DNA of 64,000 nucleotides from an uncultured Mycoplasmatota bacterium (GTDB lineage Bacteria > Bacillota_I > Bacilli_A > RF39 > UBA660), in contig URZY01000003.1 in assembly GCA_900552495.1 (NCBI GenBank), positions 121,602-185,601 on the forward strand, in the 5' to 3' direction. The position numbers were made by a program, and so were the translations under genes. Each line of letters begins with the position of its first letter. The first letter of the stretch is position 1. Shown in pieces: positions 17,154 to 26,024 of this stretch. Under the pieces are notes generated by a model. That model saw only the letters and a program-made list of their open reading frames with translations. It ran no database searches and was not told where the DNA came from.

Positions 17154-18160
17154 TACTTTGACTCCGTATTTTGATCATACTCATCAACTACACTGCCAAG
17201 AATGTGTTCAATTATATCTTCGACTGTAACTATACCAATATACTCACCTTTTTCTTTAACAATAGCCATGGCTTCATAATTAGAATTTAACAAGAGAAAA
17301 GCATCATCAATAATTGTCTTACTATCTAATTTTTCAACCTTGCGAAGGTATCTATAAACATTAAAGTCCTTATCGCGACCAAGAATAATATCCTTAATAT
17401 TAATAATTCCTAAGATTTTACCGTCTTTTTCAATAGGAAAACGAGTAAATTTTGATTTGGCAACTTTAGAGAACATTTCTTCTGGTGTATCATTGACATT
17501 AATAGTAATAACTTTGTTTTTTGGAGTCATAACATCCTTAATTGAAGTGTCATTAAATTCAAAAACATTTAATAATAAACGTTTTTCTAGTTCTTCGAGG
17601 TTGGAATCAATAATTGTGTCTTTTAATTCATCTTCAGTACTTTCTTCTTGCTTATTTATTTTGAAAAGACGTTCTAAAATATTAGTCGAAAAGGTCAAAA
17701 CTGCGATGAATGGTTTAAAGAACCAAATTACGGCATAAATAATATCTACCATTTTAAAGGCAATTTGATCTGGATGAGCAATACCAAGTTTCTTTGGTAA
17801 TAATTCTCCAAAAACCAAAGTAAAGTAAGAAAGAATTATAGTAATTACAACTATTAAAATCGTTGTGATGGTTCCTGTTGATAAGTAAGAGATATTAATT
17901 AGGCTGGCAAGTTCTCCAGCAAAACTTTCGGCGGCAAAAGCGCTAGATAAAAAGCCGGATAGTGTAATGGCCACCTGAATAGCGGATAGAAATGTTGAGG
18001 AGTCATTAAGTAAGTTAATTATTTTAGTAGCTTTCTTATTCCCCTTTTTAGCTTCTTTATTTAATTTATATTTGTTAACTGAAAGAAAGGCTATTTCAGT
18101 GGCAGAAAAGACACCATTTATTAATATTAATATAATTAAAAGTATTATTTTCAATAACAT
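17153..18160 (-). CDS. DUF21 + CBS-pair membrane protein (HlyC/CNNM family), short form
   Basis: A 335-residue integral membrane protein. The N-terminal DUF21 domain with about four helices (ILLIILILINGVFSATEIAFLSVNKYKLNKEAKKGN is typical) is followed by two CBS domains (VMTPKNKVITINVNDTPEEMF... and LGIINIKDIILG...IVTVEDIIEHILGSVVDEYD). Homologues of about 430 residues also carry a C-terminal CorC_HlyC domain, absent here. The family is linked to Mg2+ or Na+ handling. ATG 18160 (MLLKII) has SD GGGAGG; the longer TTG start would lie within that SD. Confidence 0.88.
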   Translation of the reverse strand: MLLKIILLIILILINGVFSATEIAFLSVNKYKLNKEAKKGNKKATKIINLLNDSSTFLSAIQVAITLSGFLSSAFAAESFAGELASLINISYLSTGTITTILIVVITIILSYFTLVFGELLPKKLGIAHPDQIAFKMVDIIYAVIWFFKPFIAVLTFSTNILERLFKINKQEESTEDELKDTIIDSNLEELEKRLLLNVFEFNDTSIKDVMTPKNKVITINVNDTPEEMFSKVAKSKFTRFPIEKDGKILGIINIKDIILGRDKDFNVYRYLRKVEKLDSKTIIDDAFLLLNSNYEAMAIVKEKGEYIGIVTVEDIIEHILGSVVDEYDQNTESK

Positions 18161-18192
18161 ATATCCTCCCAATAATTTTGTATTTCTTATTT

Positions 18193-18201
18193 ATTATAAC
18201 A
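18193..18201 (-). promoter_or_regulatory. TG-extended -10 promoter of the DUF21/CBS operon
   Basis: TGTTATAAT on the minus strand, about 33 bases upstream of ATG 18160. Confidence 0.6.
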
Positions 18202-18214
18202 TACTCTAATTAGA

Positions 18215-18253
18215 GAAAAAAATAAAAGATAATCAAATGCTTAATTATCTTTT
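18215..18253 (-). terminator. Terminator of the papain-like gene pair
   Basis: A 10-bp stem (AAAAGATAAT with its complement, 18224-18233 and 18244-18253) and TTTTATTTTTTT on the minus strand, overlapping the stop at 18245. Confidence 0.85.
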
Positions 18254-18763
18254 GTATTCTTGTAATAATCCACGATATATTTCCTTCATTGCTTGAACGT
18301 TTTCATAATCAGCTGGTTTTACTACTTCTGGCAGTTTCAAAACTTGTGATTGTTCTAGAGCATATTTTACAAATTCAGCGCAATAGAAATGTCTTTCTCG
18401 TCTTATTTTGACATTTAAAGCTGCCGAAAGTAAACCGATGAAGTTGAAACGATAGGTATTCTTATTTTGTTGAATTTCTTTAATGATACTTTCTAACTTG
18501 TTGTACTTGTTTTCATCTATTTCTAAGGAATAAACTTTACATTTTGTTTTTTTAAATCTTTTAAAAGTACCCTCATCTATTTTCTCATGAACAAAACCGG
18601 CAAAAATTGGAGTATATGGATTAAGTCGACCAAAACTATACATTTGGTTAAGTTTTGAATCTAAGGCAATTGAGACATGAGAATATTCCTTTCTAGTGTA
18701 GATTTTAATAATTTTAGAAAGAAATGTTCCGGTATATGTTAGTACTATATATATCTTTTTCAT
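18245..18763 (-). CDS. Permuted papain-like hydrolase (YiiX/NlpC-P60 superfamily)
   Basis: A 172-residue protein with the order His-then-Cys typical of circularly permuted NlpC/P60 enzymes: YSHVSIALDSKLNQMYSFGR (His about 29) near the N-terminus, and FYCAEFVKYALEQS (Cys about 126) in the C-terminal half. The hydrophobic start is the first beta strand (KKIYIVLTYTGTF), not a signal peptide. Relatives act on amide or ester bonds in peptidoglycan, lipids or proteins; the substrate cannot be told. It follows the membrane-protein gene by 10 bases, with SD TAGGTGG. Confidence 0.78.
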   Translation of the reverse strand: MKKIYIVLTYTGTFLSKIIKIYTRKEYSHVSIALDSKLNQMYSFGRLNPYTPIFAGFVHEKIDEGTFKRFKKTKCKVYSLEIDENKYNKLESIIKEIQQNKNTYRFNFIGLLSAALNVKIRRERHFYCAEFVKYALEQSQVLKLPEVVKPADYENVQAMKEIYRGLLQEYKR

Positions 18764-18773
18764 TTATTACCAC

Positions 18774-19289
18774 CTACTTATTTTTACTTAATATATTAAT
18801 AATTATTAAACCAGCTACTAACAGTACTATAATTGGTAAAACTATATAATAAGGAATGCTTATTAGGATAGCAAAAAAGATAATAGCCATGGCTAGGCCA
18901 AAGGTAATTAAAATTCTAGGGACTATTTTAGGAATGGAAAAACCTTCTCCAGCAACGCTTATTCTATTAATAGTAGCTGTTGGAAGGTATTTTCCACGAA
19001 GTTTAACACCAATAGGAATATTTTGTCTAGTGGTAATAACTTCTTCTAATTCCTGATTGTTATATGTAAATTTAAAAGTAGTTAAATAAATCTCCCCTAC
19101 TTTTGTATTAGAACTGTTAAGTTTATCTTCTTTTTGGACTGAGATAACTTCGAATAAGGTAGATACTCCATTTTTTTCAAAATCCAAATTCACTTTTCTA
19201 ATATAGAGTCCAACGACTAAAGATAAAAAACTTATTAGTCCTAAGACTATTAAAATAATAATATTTTCCATCCCTACCACAAAAACCAC
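18774..19289 (-). CDS. Membrane protein, DUF3592-like
   Basis: A 165-171-residue protein. An N-terminal helix (IIILIVLGLISFLSLVVGLYI) precedes an external or cytosolic beta-rich segment (FEVISVQKED...EIYLTTFKFTYNNQELEEVITTRQNIPIGVKLRGKYLPTATINRIS) resembling DUF3592 modules. Two close C-terminal helices follow (ILITFGLAMAIIFFAILISI, YYIVLPIIVLLVAGLIIINIL). The start is uncertain: GTG 19289 or ATG 19271, whose SD-like GGTAGGG is too close. First gene of a two-gene unit with the papain-like hydrolase. Function unknown. Confidence 0.65.
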   Translation of the reverse strand: MVFVVGMENIIILIVLGLISFLSLVVGLYIRKVNLDFEKNGVSTLFEVISVQKEDKLNSSNTKVGEIYLTTFKFTYNNQELEEVITTRQNIPIGVKLRGKYLPTATINRISVAGEGFSIPKIVPRILITFGLAMAIIFFAILISIPYYIVLPIIVLLVAGLIIINILSKNK

Positions 19290-19364
19290 TACTCTTTCTT
19301 TTTTTAATTATACTACACTTTTTATAAATTTGAAGAAAAATTTGAAGATTATTCTTTGATTGTT

Positions 19365-19373
19365 TGCTATAAT
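19365..19373 (+). promoter_or_regulatory. TG-extended -10 promoter of trkAH
   Basis: TGCTATAAT (TATAAT at 19368-19373), with an expected start site near 19380. The leader is only about 10 bases and holds the SD GGTGAT before the GTG start. Confidence 0.65.
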
Positions 19374-19391
19374 GACTGATGGTGATTATGT

Positions 19392-20741
19392 GTGAAAATT
19401 ATTATAGTCGGAGTGGGAAAACTCGGTGAATATTTAGCAAAATGTCTAGTAAAGGAAGGAAATGCGGTTACTTTAGTAGATGTCAGTTTTATGACAAGTA
19501 TGGATGTTATTAATAATGAAGATCTTAACTATGTTGTTGGTAGTGGTCTTGATGCCAATGTATTAAATGAAGCTGGTATTAGTGATGCCGATTTATTAAT
19601 TAGCGTTATGGAAAGTGATGAGCAAAATGTAATGTGTAGTCTTCTTGGAAGAAAATTAGGAGCTAAACATACAATTGCAAGGATTAGGACACCAGAATAT
19701 TCAAATACAGTTAATCTTTTGAAAGATGAATTAGGATTATCAATGCTTATAAATCCGGAAGCACTTACAGCAACGCAAATTGCTAGAGCATTAAGTATTC
19801 CAAGTGCGATGGAGGCTATTACATTTTTAAAGGGGCGAATTCAGTTAGTATCGTTTAAAGTAAAAGAAAATAGTCCAATTGATAAAATTACAGTTAGTGG
19901 TATTTCCAAGAAAGTTGGTAATTTAATTATTTGTGCAATTGAGCGTGAGGAAAATATTATTGTACCTAGTGGAAATACAAAGCTTTTGGCTAATGATAAA
20001 ATTTATGTTAGTGGCGATACTAAAGCAATTAATCAATTTTTAATCTTTTCTGAATTGATTCAAGAAAAAACAAAGAAGGTTATTATAAGTGGTGGCTCTT
20101 CAACGGCAGTTTATTTAGCTAAAAGCTTACTTGAGATGGGAATGCAAGTAAAGATTATTGAGATTAATGAAGAAAGATGTAAAGTTTTGAGTGAGAAATT
20201 ACCAAAGGCCTTAATTATTCATGGTGATGTATCTGATCAAAATATTTTATTTGAAGAAGGAATTGAGTCAAGTGATGCATTCATTGCACTTACCAGTATA
20301 GATGAAGAAAATATTGTTTACTCCATGTTTGCCTCAATGCATAAAGTTCCAAAAGTTATTACTAAAATTAACCATATTAACCTAGATGGAATTGTAGATA
20401 AGGCTCATATTGATACGGTGATTACACCACATAAAATTGCATCACATCAAATTGTAAAATATGTAAGAGCTATGCAAAATAGTAATCGTAGTAGTTGTGA
20501 AGCTTTATATTCGGTTGATGAGGCTTTTGAAATGCTAGAATTTACGATAAAGAAAGATTTTAAACAATTAAATAAAAAAATTAAGGAAATTAATTTTAAA
20601 GAAGGGTCATTAATTATTGCAATTATGCGTGGGAAGCAGATTATATTTCCTACTGGAAACGATATTATTAAGAAAGGAGACATTGTCGTCATTGTTGATA
20701 CTACGGAAACAGTTAAGGATCTCAATGACATTTTAGCGTAA
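19392..20741 (+). CDS. trkA: Trk potassium uptake regulator TrkA
   Basis: A 449-residue cytoplasmic ring subunit gating TrkH. It contains two tandem RCK-N Rossmann domains (MKIIIVGVGKLGEYLAKCL at the start; KVIISGGSSTAVYLAKSLLEMGMQVKIIEI near 225), each followed by an RCK-C domain (about 140-220 and 365-449). In the second half the glycine motif is G-G-S-S-T, a variation that may weaken nucleotide binding there. The start is GTG 19392 with SD GGTGAT at 19381-19386; an ATG at 19388 is out of frame. Five bases separate it from trkH. Confidence 0.95.
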   Translation: MKIIIVGVGKLGEYLAKCLVKEGNAVTLVDVSFMTSMDVINNEDLNYVVGSGLDANVLNEAGISDADLLISVMESDEQNVMCSLLGRKLGAKHTIARIRTPEYSNTVNLLKDELGLSMLINPEALTATQIARALSIPSAMEAITFLKGRIQLVSFKVKENSPIDKITVSGISKKVGNLIICAIEREENIIVPSGNTKLLANDKIYVSGDTKAINQFLIFSELIQEKTKKVIISGGSSTAVYLAKSLLEMGMQVKIIEINEERCKVLSEKLPKALIIHGDVSDQNILFEEGIESSDAFIALTSIDEENIVYSMFASMHKVPKVITKINHINLDGIVDKAHIDTVITPHKIASHQIVKYVRAMQNSNRSSCEALYSVDEAFEMLEFTIKKDFKQLNKKIKEINFKEGSLIIAIMRGKQIIFPTGNDIIKKGDIVVIVDTTETVKDLNDILA

Positions 20742-20746
20742 GTAAG

Positions 20747-22162
20747 ATGAAAAATAAATTAGTATATAAATATATCGGAAAGGTATTGATTGCTTTTGCG
20801 TTATTGATGATTTTTCCTATTATTGTAAGTGTTATTTATAAAGAAAATATTTTACCTTTTTTGATACCGACAGGACTAAGTCTTGGTATTGGCTTAGTCT
20901 TAAACTCTATTAATACTAAAAAGAAACTGCTATATGCTAAAGACGGGTTTATAATAGTTGCACTTTCTTGGATTATTACAAGCATTTTAGGTGCTCTTCC
21001 AATGTGGTTAAGTGGAGATGCTACTTTTGTGGATGGATTATTTGAAGCGGTATCTGGTTTAACGACAACTGGTGCGACAGTATTTAGAAATGTAGAAGGG
21101 CTAGGTAAAGGGGTTTTGTTTTGGCGTTCTTTTATGCATTTTATTGGAGGAATGGGAGTCTTGACTTTTGTAATGGCAATTATTCCTTTATCTGGCAATG
21201 ATAAATCAATGCATGTTCTTAAAGCCGAGATGCCTGGTCCTTCTGTGGCCAAATTAGCTCCAAGTATCAAAAAAACGCTTCTTTATCTATATGGGATATA
21301 TTTATTTTTGACAGCTGTCGAGTGCTTTTTACTATTGTGTGGGGGAATGAGTTTTTTTGAAAGTTTGCTTACCTCTTTTTCAACAGCCGGAACCGGTGGC
21401 TTTTCAGTTCTTAATTCAAGTATGGCTAGTTATTCAACATTTAATAAATATGTAGTTGCAATATTTATGTTCTTGTTTGGAGTTAATTTTAACATTTATT
21501 TTCTAATTTTAATGAAAGACTTAAAAAATGCTTTAAATAGTGAAGAATTACGAACTTATATTGGAATATTTGTTTGCTCAGTATTATTCATTTTTCTTAA
21601 CACTTATAATTTATTTAATAATTTGCAAGAAGCATTTACACAAGCGTTTTTTCATGTTAGTTCAATTATGACAAGTACAGGATTTAGTATAGGAAACATT
21701 AATATTTATCCAACTGCATGTCAAGTATTAATCTTATGCCTAATGATTATAAGTGCTTGTTCAGGTAGTACTTGTGGAGGATTTAAAATTGCAAGATTGC
21801 TAATTGTTGGTAAAACTATAAAACGAGAAGTTTTGAAAGCAATTCATCCTAATAGTGTTAGAAGTATAACATTTGAGGGAAAGAAAATTGATGAGGATAC
21901 GGTCAGAAGTACTTGTAATTATATGTTACTATATGCAATATTTTTGATAGCCACTATCTTTATTATTAGCTTTGATAAAGTTACTTTCTCACAAGCGGTT
22001 AATTCTGTATTTACTGCTTTTGGGAATGTTGGACTTTGTTTTGAAATTGAAAATTTTGCAAATTTTACTTCTCTTTCAAAAGTGGTTTTGTCAACAGCAA
22101 TGTTACTAGGACGATTGGAAATATTACCAATGATAGTTCTGTTTAGTGATTTGAAAAAGTAG
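20747..22162 (+). CDS. trkH: Trk potassium transporter membrane subunit TrkH
   Basis: A 471-residue K+ channel-like transporter with four M1-P-M2 repeats. Selectivity loops are visible as SGLTTTGATVF, STAGTGGFSV, SSIMTSTGFSIGN and FGNVGLCFEI, each with the key Gly. Helical hairpins fill the rest, and the protein starts KNKLVYKYIGKVLIAFALLMIFP. With TrkA it imports K+ driven by the membrane potential. The SD is weak (TAAGTAAG), suggesting coupling to trkA. The terminator starts within its stop codon. Confidence 0.96.
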   Translation: MKNKLVYKYIGKVLIAFALLMIFPIIVSVIYKENILPFLIPTGLSLGIGLVLNSINTKKKLLYAKDGFIIVALSWIITSILGALPMWLSGDATFVDGLFEAVSGLTTTGATVFRNVEGLGKGVLFWRSFMHFIGGMGVLTFVMAIIPLSGNDKSMHVLKAEMPGPSVAKLAPSIKKTLLYLYGIYLFLTAVECFLLLCGGMSFFESLLTSFSTAGTGGFSVLNSSMASYSTFNKYVVAIFMFLFGVNFNIYFLILMKDLKNALNSEELRTYIGIFVCSVLFIFLNTYNLFNNLQEAFTQAFFHVSSIMTSTGFSIGNINIYPTACQVLILCLMIISACSGSTCGGFKIARLLIVGKTIKREVLKAIHPNSVRSITFEGKKIDEDTVRSTCNYMLLYAIFLIATIFIISFDKVTFSQAVNSVFTAFGNVGLCFEIENFANFTSLSKVVLSTAMLLGRLEILPMIVLFSDLKK

Positions 22163-22187
22163 GACATTACTTATGTCCTTTTTTTGT
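22161..22187 (+). terminator. Terminator of trkAH
   Basis: A 7-bp stem AGGACAT/ATGTCCT (22161-22167, 22173-22179), a 5-base loop and a T8-9 run, beginning inside the TAG stop. Confidence 0.85.
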
Positions 22188-22198
22188 TTTAAAAAGTT

Positions 22199-22207
22199 TG
22201 TTATAAT
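22199..22207 (+). promoter_or_regulatory. TG-extended -10 promoter of the M16 pair
   Basis: TGTTATAAT, 21 bases upstream of the ATG at 22229. Confidence 0.6.
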
Positions 22208-22228
22208 TTAGGAATAGAGGTGATAAAG

Positions 22229-23479
22229 ATGTTAACGATACCTGAAAAACCTGTTATTGTAAAAAATAAGGACTTTCAAACAATTATTGTTAGGGTAATG
22301 TTTCCTTATCAGGAGAAAGATGAGGACTTAACTAAATTAACGATGCTACCTAACATGCTGATGTATATGAACAATAAGTATCCAACAGAAAGTGAATTTC
22401 AAACTAATAGAAAAAAGAAATATATTTTAAATTTGAATTGTAGTAAGATGGTTGTTGGAACATCAATGTGTCTATGCTTTAATTTGGTAATTCCCGATGC
22501 TGAGGCTTTAGGTTTTGATAACTTTGATGAGCAATTTGAATTCTTTAGCGAAATGATCTATAACCCTAAAGTTAAAGATGGAGGATTTGACGAATTTGAA
22601 GTAAATCGTGAATTAAAGAACTTGAAATTAGGAATTGAAAACGGTTTAAAGGATATAAGAGTCTATCATAATGTTCGAGGATTAGAACTTGTAGATGATG
22701 AGGGAATTCTATCAAGAACAGTTCACAATCATTGTCAACAATTGAAAGAGGTTACGAAAGAAAACTTATATGAACTATATTTAGATGTTATTAATAAATA
22801 TAGGCCTGCTATTTTTGTATTTGGAAATATTGATGAAAAAAGAATTAACGAATTGGCAAATAAATATTTATATAAAAATAAAGAGGCTCTAATAAAATTT
22901 GAAAATGAGTATAATCATTTCTTAAAAGTAAGGGACAATGTTCAAATAGTTTGTGAAAAGAAAGACTTTAAAGATTCTGCCATTTCTTTGTACTATAAAA
23001 TTAGAGATATTGATGAAAGCGATTTTACTAAAATTAGTTTGGTTAAAGGATTACTTAGTTCCCTATCTTCTAGATTGCTAAATAAAAAATTACGTGATGA
23101 AAATGATCTTGTTTATGCTTCAAATGTGGCCACTTATTTTCGATTTGGAGTTTTTGAAATTACTGCATATATTAATAAAAATAGTAAAGATATTGTTATT
23201 GAAAAGATTAAAGAAGTTATGAATGACTTAAAAGATCCTGATATGATAAGTGATTATTTGGAAAATATTAAGGAGCGTCGACGTATAGGATTGATTAAAA
23301 GTTTGGACGAAAAATTTGCTTTATTAGCTGATGTGGTCGGAGAAAAACTCGAGGTGGAAAAACGTGCAAGTGCGCGCTATGAGGAAGCTTTGACTGTTAG
23401 TGCAACTGATATTTCAGAATTTATGAATAGATTTGTACTTGATACAATTTATTTTGTTGAGGAGGGATCACATGAGTAA
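22229..23479 (+). CDS. M16 peptidase-like protein, inactive partner (YmfF-like)
   Basis: A 416-residue M16 (pitrilysin/insulinase) fold protein without the zinc motif: no H-x-x-E-H occurs where expected (LNLNCSKMVVGTSMCLCFNLVIPDAEAL). Typical M16 elements remain, such as VTKENLYELYLDVINKYRPAIFVFGNIDEKRI and the second-half IVKGLLSSLSSRLLNKKLRDENDLVY-type segment. It pairs with an active subunit next door, as YmfF/YmfH do in Bacilli. ATG 22229 is used: AGAGG ends 8 bases before it, and the GTG at 22220 is part of that SD. It overlaps the next gene by 8 bases. Confidence 0.85.
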   Translation: MLTIPEKPVIVKNKDFQTIIVRVMFPYQEKDEDLTKLTMLPNMLMYMNNKYPTESEFQTNRKKKYILNLNCSKMVVGTSMCLCFNLVIPDAEALGFDNFDEQFEFFSEMIYNPKVKDGGFDEFEVNRELKNLKLGIENGLKDIRVYHNVRGLELVDDEGILSRTVHNHCQQLKEVTKENLYELYLDVINKYRPAIFVFGNIDEKRINELANKYLYKNKEALIKFENEYNHFLKVRDNVQIVCEKKDFKDSAISLYYKIRDIDESDFTKISLVKGLLSSLSSRLLNKKLRDENDLVYASNVATYFRFGVFEITAYINKNSKDIVIEKIKEVMNDLKDPDMISDYLENIKERRRIGLIKSLDEKFALLADVVGEKLEVEKRASARYEEALTVSATDISEFMNRFVLDTIYFVEEGSHE

Positions 23480-24719
23480 GATTGAAAGTGTCAAACTAAA
23501 TAATGGACTAACTATTTATTTCTATACGGATAAAAAACGCCATTCAACGTTTTTTCAACATATAACATTGTTTGGGGGAAGTTCAAAAGATTTTATAGTT
23601 GATGGCAAGGAATATCATATGCAGGATGGAATTGCTCATATTCTAGAACATTATATTGTTGAAGCAAATGCTAATGGAAGCTTTTTAAAAATATTAGGTG
23701 AAGCTCAGATGGCAACGAATGCATCAACACATTATAATATGACACGTTACTACTTTGAGGCAGTTGAGAAAGTAGAATTTGGAATTAAGACAATCTTAAA
23801 AAGTATTTACTCCCCTATTTTTTCTTCTGAAAAGTTGGAAAAAATAAAGAAGCCAATTCTTCAAGAAATACGAGGAAAAATGGGGAGCAAGTTTTATCAT
23901 AGTAATAGAAAAACGCTCGATAACTGTTTTTCTAAAATAAGAGTTCGTGATATTGGTGGAACACTTGAAGAAGTGGCAGAAACAACAGTTGAAGACTTAA
24001 AAATATGTTTTGAGGCGTTTTACCAACCAAAAAATCAATTTATTGTTGTCGGAGGAAATTTTGATAAGGATAAAATCTTGAAAATAATTAAGGATTTTTA
24101 TAAAAACTTAAATATAAAAGAAAAAAGTGTTAAACTTATTAAAATGGAAGAACCAAAGGAAGTTGCTTCTAATAAAGGAATAGTAGAATTCCCAACAGCT
24201 AAAGATTATTTGGAAATTACTTATAAGGTCAATGTTAAAAGCTTAGACATAAAAGAAAGATTAAAACTAGATTTTTATTTGCATTACTTCTTTAATATGT
24301 ATTTTGGAGCGACATCTAATTTATATAAAAAACTAGTTGATGAAAAGATTATTACAACAGGTCTTAAATGCAATGATTTTTCAATGGAAGATTATATCTT
24401 AATTTCTGTCGGAGCTTATTCCGAGAAAAATGATTTATTAGAGAAATATATTAGAGAGACTTTTTTGAAACTAGAGTCTTTTAATGAAGAAGTATTTGAA
24501 ATTGATAAACGTGAATCTATTATTAGATTAGTATTACGTAAAGAAAACTTATTTGATACAATTATGCCTTTTGTAAGTAATATTGTGGAGTTTAATTATC
24601 CCTATCCAGATGAAGTTAGTGATATTGAAACTTTTAATTTTAATGATTTTGTAAACACTATAAAAGGATTAGATTTTAGTAATAGTACTATTACATTAAT
24701 AAAAAATAAAGAGACTTAA
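23472..24719 (+). CDS. M16 zinc peptidase, active partner (YmfH-like)
   Basis: A 415-residue M16 peptidase. The inverted zinc motif HILEH (about residue 55) is followed by the third ligand Glu in KPILQEIRGK, about 75 residues on. The C-terminal half contains the R/Y-type region (TSNLYKKLVDEKIITTGLKCNDFSMEDY). It cleaves peptides or processes a protein in the cytoplasm; Bacillus homologues are annotated around EF-P modification, but that role is not evident here. ATG 23472 has SD GAGGAGG and overlaps the upstream gene by 8 bases. Confidence 0.88.
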   Translation: MSKIESVKLNNGLTIYFYTDKKRHSTFFQHITLFGGSSKDFIVDGKEYHMQDGIAHILEHYIVEANANGSFLKILGEAQMATNASTHYNMTRYYFEAVEKVEFGIKTILKSIYSPIFSSEKLEKIKKPILQEIRGKMGSKFYHSNRKTLDNCFSKIRVRDIGGTLEEVAETTVEDLKICFEAFYQPKNQFIVVGGNFDKDKILKIIKDFYKNLNIKEKSVKLIKMEEPKEVASNKGIVEFPTAKDYLEITYKVNVKSLDIKERLKLDFYLHYFFNMYFGATSNLYKKLVDEKIITTGLKCNDFSMEDYILISVGAYSEKNDLLEKYIRETFLKLESFNEEVFEIDKRESIIRLVLRKENLFDTIMPFVSNIVEFNYPYPDEVSDIETFNFNDFVNTIKGLDFSNSTITLIKNKET

Positions 24720-24735
24720 AATTGGTCTCTTTTAA
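24706..24735. terminator. Bidirectional terminator between M16 pair and Nudix gene
   Basis: An 8-bp stem AAAGAGAC/GTCTCTTT (24708-24715, 24725-24732) with a 9-base loop. T-rich flanks lie on both strands, and it overlaps both stops. Confidence 0.75.
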
Positions 24736-25406
24736 AATAGATTCTTATTGGTTTGATTATCATTAAATATATATTTTTTAGCTGGCTTTTTTCCTTCAAA
24801 GTTAACAGTTTGATTTGTGTCAACAATGATTTTTTGAGTAAGAAGTTTTTTTCGAAAGTTGCGGCGATCAATGGAGATTCCTAAAATATTCTCATAAACT
24901 TTATGTAGTTCTGGAATTGTAAAACCATTAGGATAAAATTTTTTTAAGATATTTGAAGAGGTAATCATTTCTTTTAATTTGTCTATAGCAGATAAAAGTA
25001 ATTTATTATGGTCATAGGCAAGGCTTGGAACTTCTGTTATTTTAAACCAATTTGCATCACTAGTTTTAGTAGTAGTTCTTAAGATGTTTGCTTGGGCAAT
25101 GTCAACTAAGCCTATAAAAATAAAAGCGAACATTCTTTGGAGTGGTGAGCGATTTAAATCATCATTTAGACTAGCAAAAGTTAACTCAATATTTTCAAGA
25201 TTAGTTTTTTCTTTTAGTTCTCTTTTAGCTGCATCCAATATTAACTCGTTGTTGTACATTGCTCCACTTGGTAAAGCCCAGGCATCTTTAAATGGTTCAT
25301 TGGTTCTTTTTATAAGTAAAACTTTAATTTCACCTTTATCAATAGTAAAAATAGCAGTTATGACATGTGCACCAATATTTTTATATAAGGGATTTTTTAA
25401 TTCCAA
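24732..25406 (-). CDS. Nudix/winged-helix protein, NrtR-like
   Basis: About 224 residues. The Nudix fold occupies 1-145 and a C-terminal winged helix 155-215 (GFTIPELHKVYENILGISIDRRNFRKKLL), the order of NrtR/COG4111-type regulators that sense ADP-ribose or NAD precursors. The Nudix box G-x5-E-x7-R-E-L is intact, but then reads K-E-K-T-N instead of x-E-E-x-G, so one metal-binding Glu is Lys and catalysis is doubtful. TTG 25406 is preferred: AAGGAG lies 8 bases upstream, and the GTG at 25415 lies inside the SD. No NAD genes are adjacent. Confidence 0.82.
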   Translation of the reverse strand: MELKNPLYKNIGAHVITAIFTIDKGEIKVLLIKRTNEPFKDAWALPSGAMYNNELILDAAKRELKEKTNLENIELTFASLNDDLNRSPLQRMFAFIFIGLVDIAQANILRTTTKTSDANWFKITEVPSLAYDHNKLLLSAIDKLKEMITSSNILKKFYPNGFTIPELHKVYENILGISIDRRNFRKKLLTQKIIVDTNQTVNFEGKKPAKKYIFNDNQTNKNLF

Positions 25407-25454
25407 GTTAATCACTCCTTTACTTATATATTATGTGTATTTTAAACAGTTGTC

Positions 25455-25484
25455 AAATAAAAATAGGATACTAATACCCTATTT
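25455..25484 (-). terminator. Terminator of the 150-residue lipoprotein gene
   Basis: A 10-bp stem with one G-U pair (25461-25470 and 25475-25484) and a T-rich tail on the minus strand, overlapping the stop at 25471. Confidence 0.75.
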
Positions 25485-25923
25485 CTTTTAATAAAATATT
25501 TACTTCATTGCGATAGACATCATCAACATTACTATATAAAACGGTGCTTCCTACTCTAGAAACGATGCTGTATTTGCCATTACAGATTTGTGTATATTTT
25601 GAAAAATTTCCAACATTAAGTTCATTATAAGAACCTTGCCCACCGAGTGTATCGCGTTCTTTGACATAATAACTTTGAGCGGCGGCTTCGCTATTAAAAA
25701 TATAAAATTCTAACTTATAAAAGTTCGACGGATGAGTTGCAACAAAATATGATTCAATTGACGACTGATTAGCTACTAAAGTGGTTTCGTCAACGACAGT
25801 AAAATTCTTCACTTTTAATGATTCTTGAAAAGTTTCACTATTTAGTGCTTCTTTAGTGTCACCACAGCCAATTACTAAAATTGATAAGATTGGTATTAAT
25901 AAAATAAGTGCTAGTTTTTTCAT
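25471..25923 (-). CDS. Lipoprotein of unknown function
   Basis: A 150-residue exported protein. MKKLALILLIPILSILVIGCGDTKEAL has a clear lipobox VIGC (Cys20). The mature domain contains TLVANQSSIESYFVATHPSNFYKLEFYIFNSEAAAQSYYVKERDTLGGQGSYNELNVGNFSKYTQICNGKYSIVSRVGSTVLYSNVDD, i.e. a compact alpha/beta fold with FNSEAAAQSYY-type helices seen in many Bacillota lipoproteins. ATG 25923 has SD AAGGAG; the longer frame to 25959 lacks an SD and would bury the signal peptide. Monocistronic with its own promoter and terminator. Confidence 0.8.
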   Translation of the reverse strand: MKKLALILLIPILSILVIGCGDTKEALNSETFQESLKVKNFTVVDETTLVANQSSIESYFVATHPSNFYKLEFYIFNSEAAAQSYYVKERDTLGGQGSYNELNVGNFSKYTQICNGKYSIVSRVGSTVLYSNVDDVYRNEVNILLKEIGY

Positions 25924-25947
25924 AAGTATTCTCCTTAATATAATTAA

Positions 25948-25956
25948 AGTATAACA
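25948..25956 (-). promoter_or_regulatory. TG-extended -10 promoter of the lipoprotein gene
   Basis: TGTTATACT on the minus strand, 25 bases before ATG 25923. Confidence 0.55.
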
Positions 25957-26024
25957 CATTTAATTTTTTTAGTATACAAAGTATATTATTTTAAAATTAA
26001 GTAATACTAGTAAGGGAGGACTTT

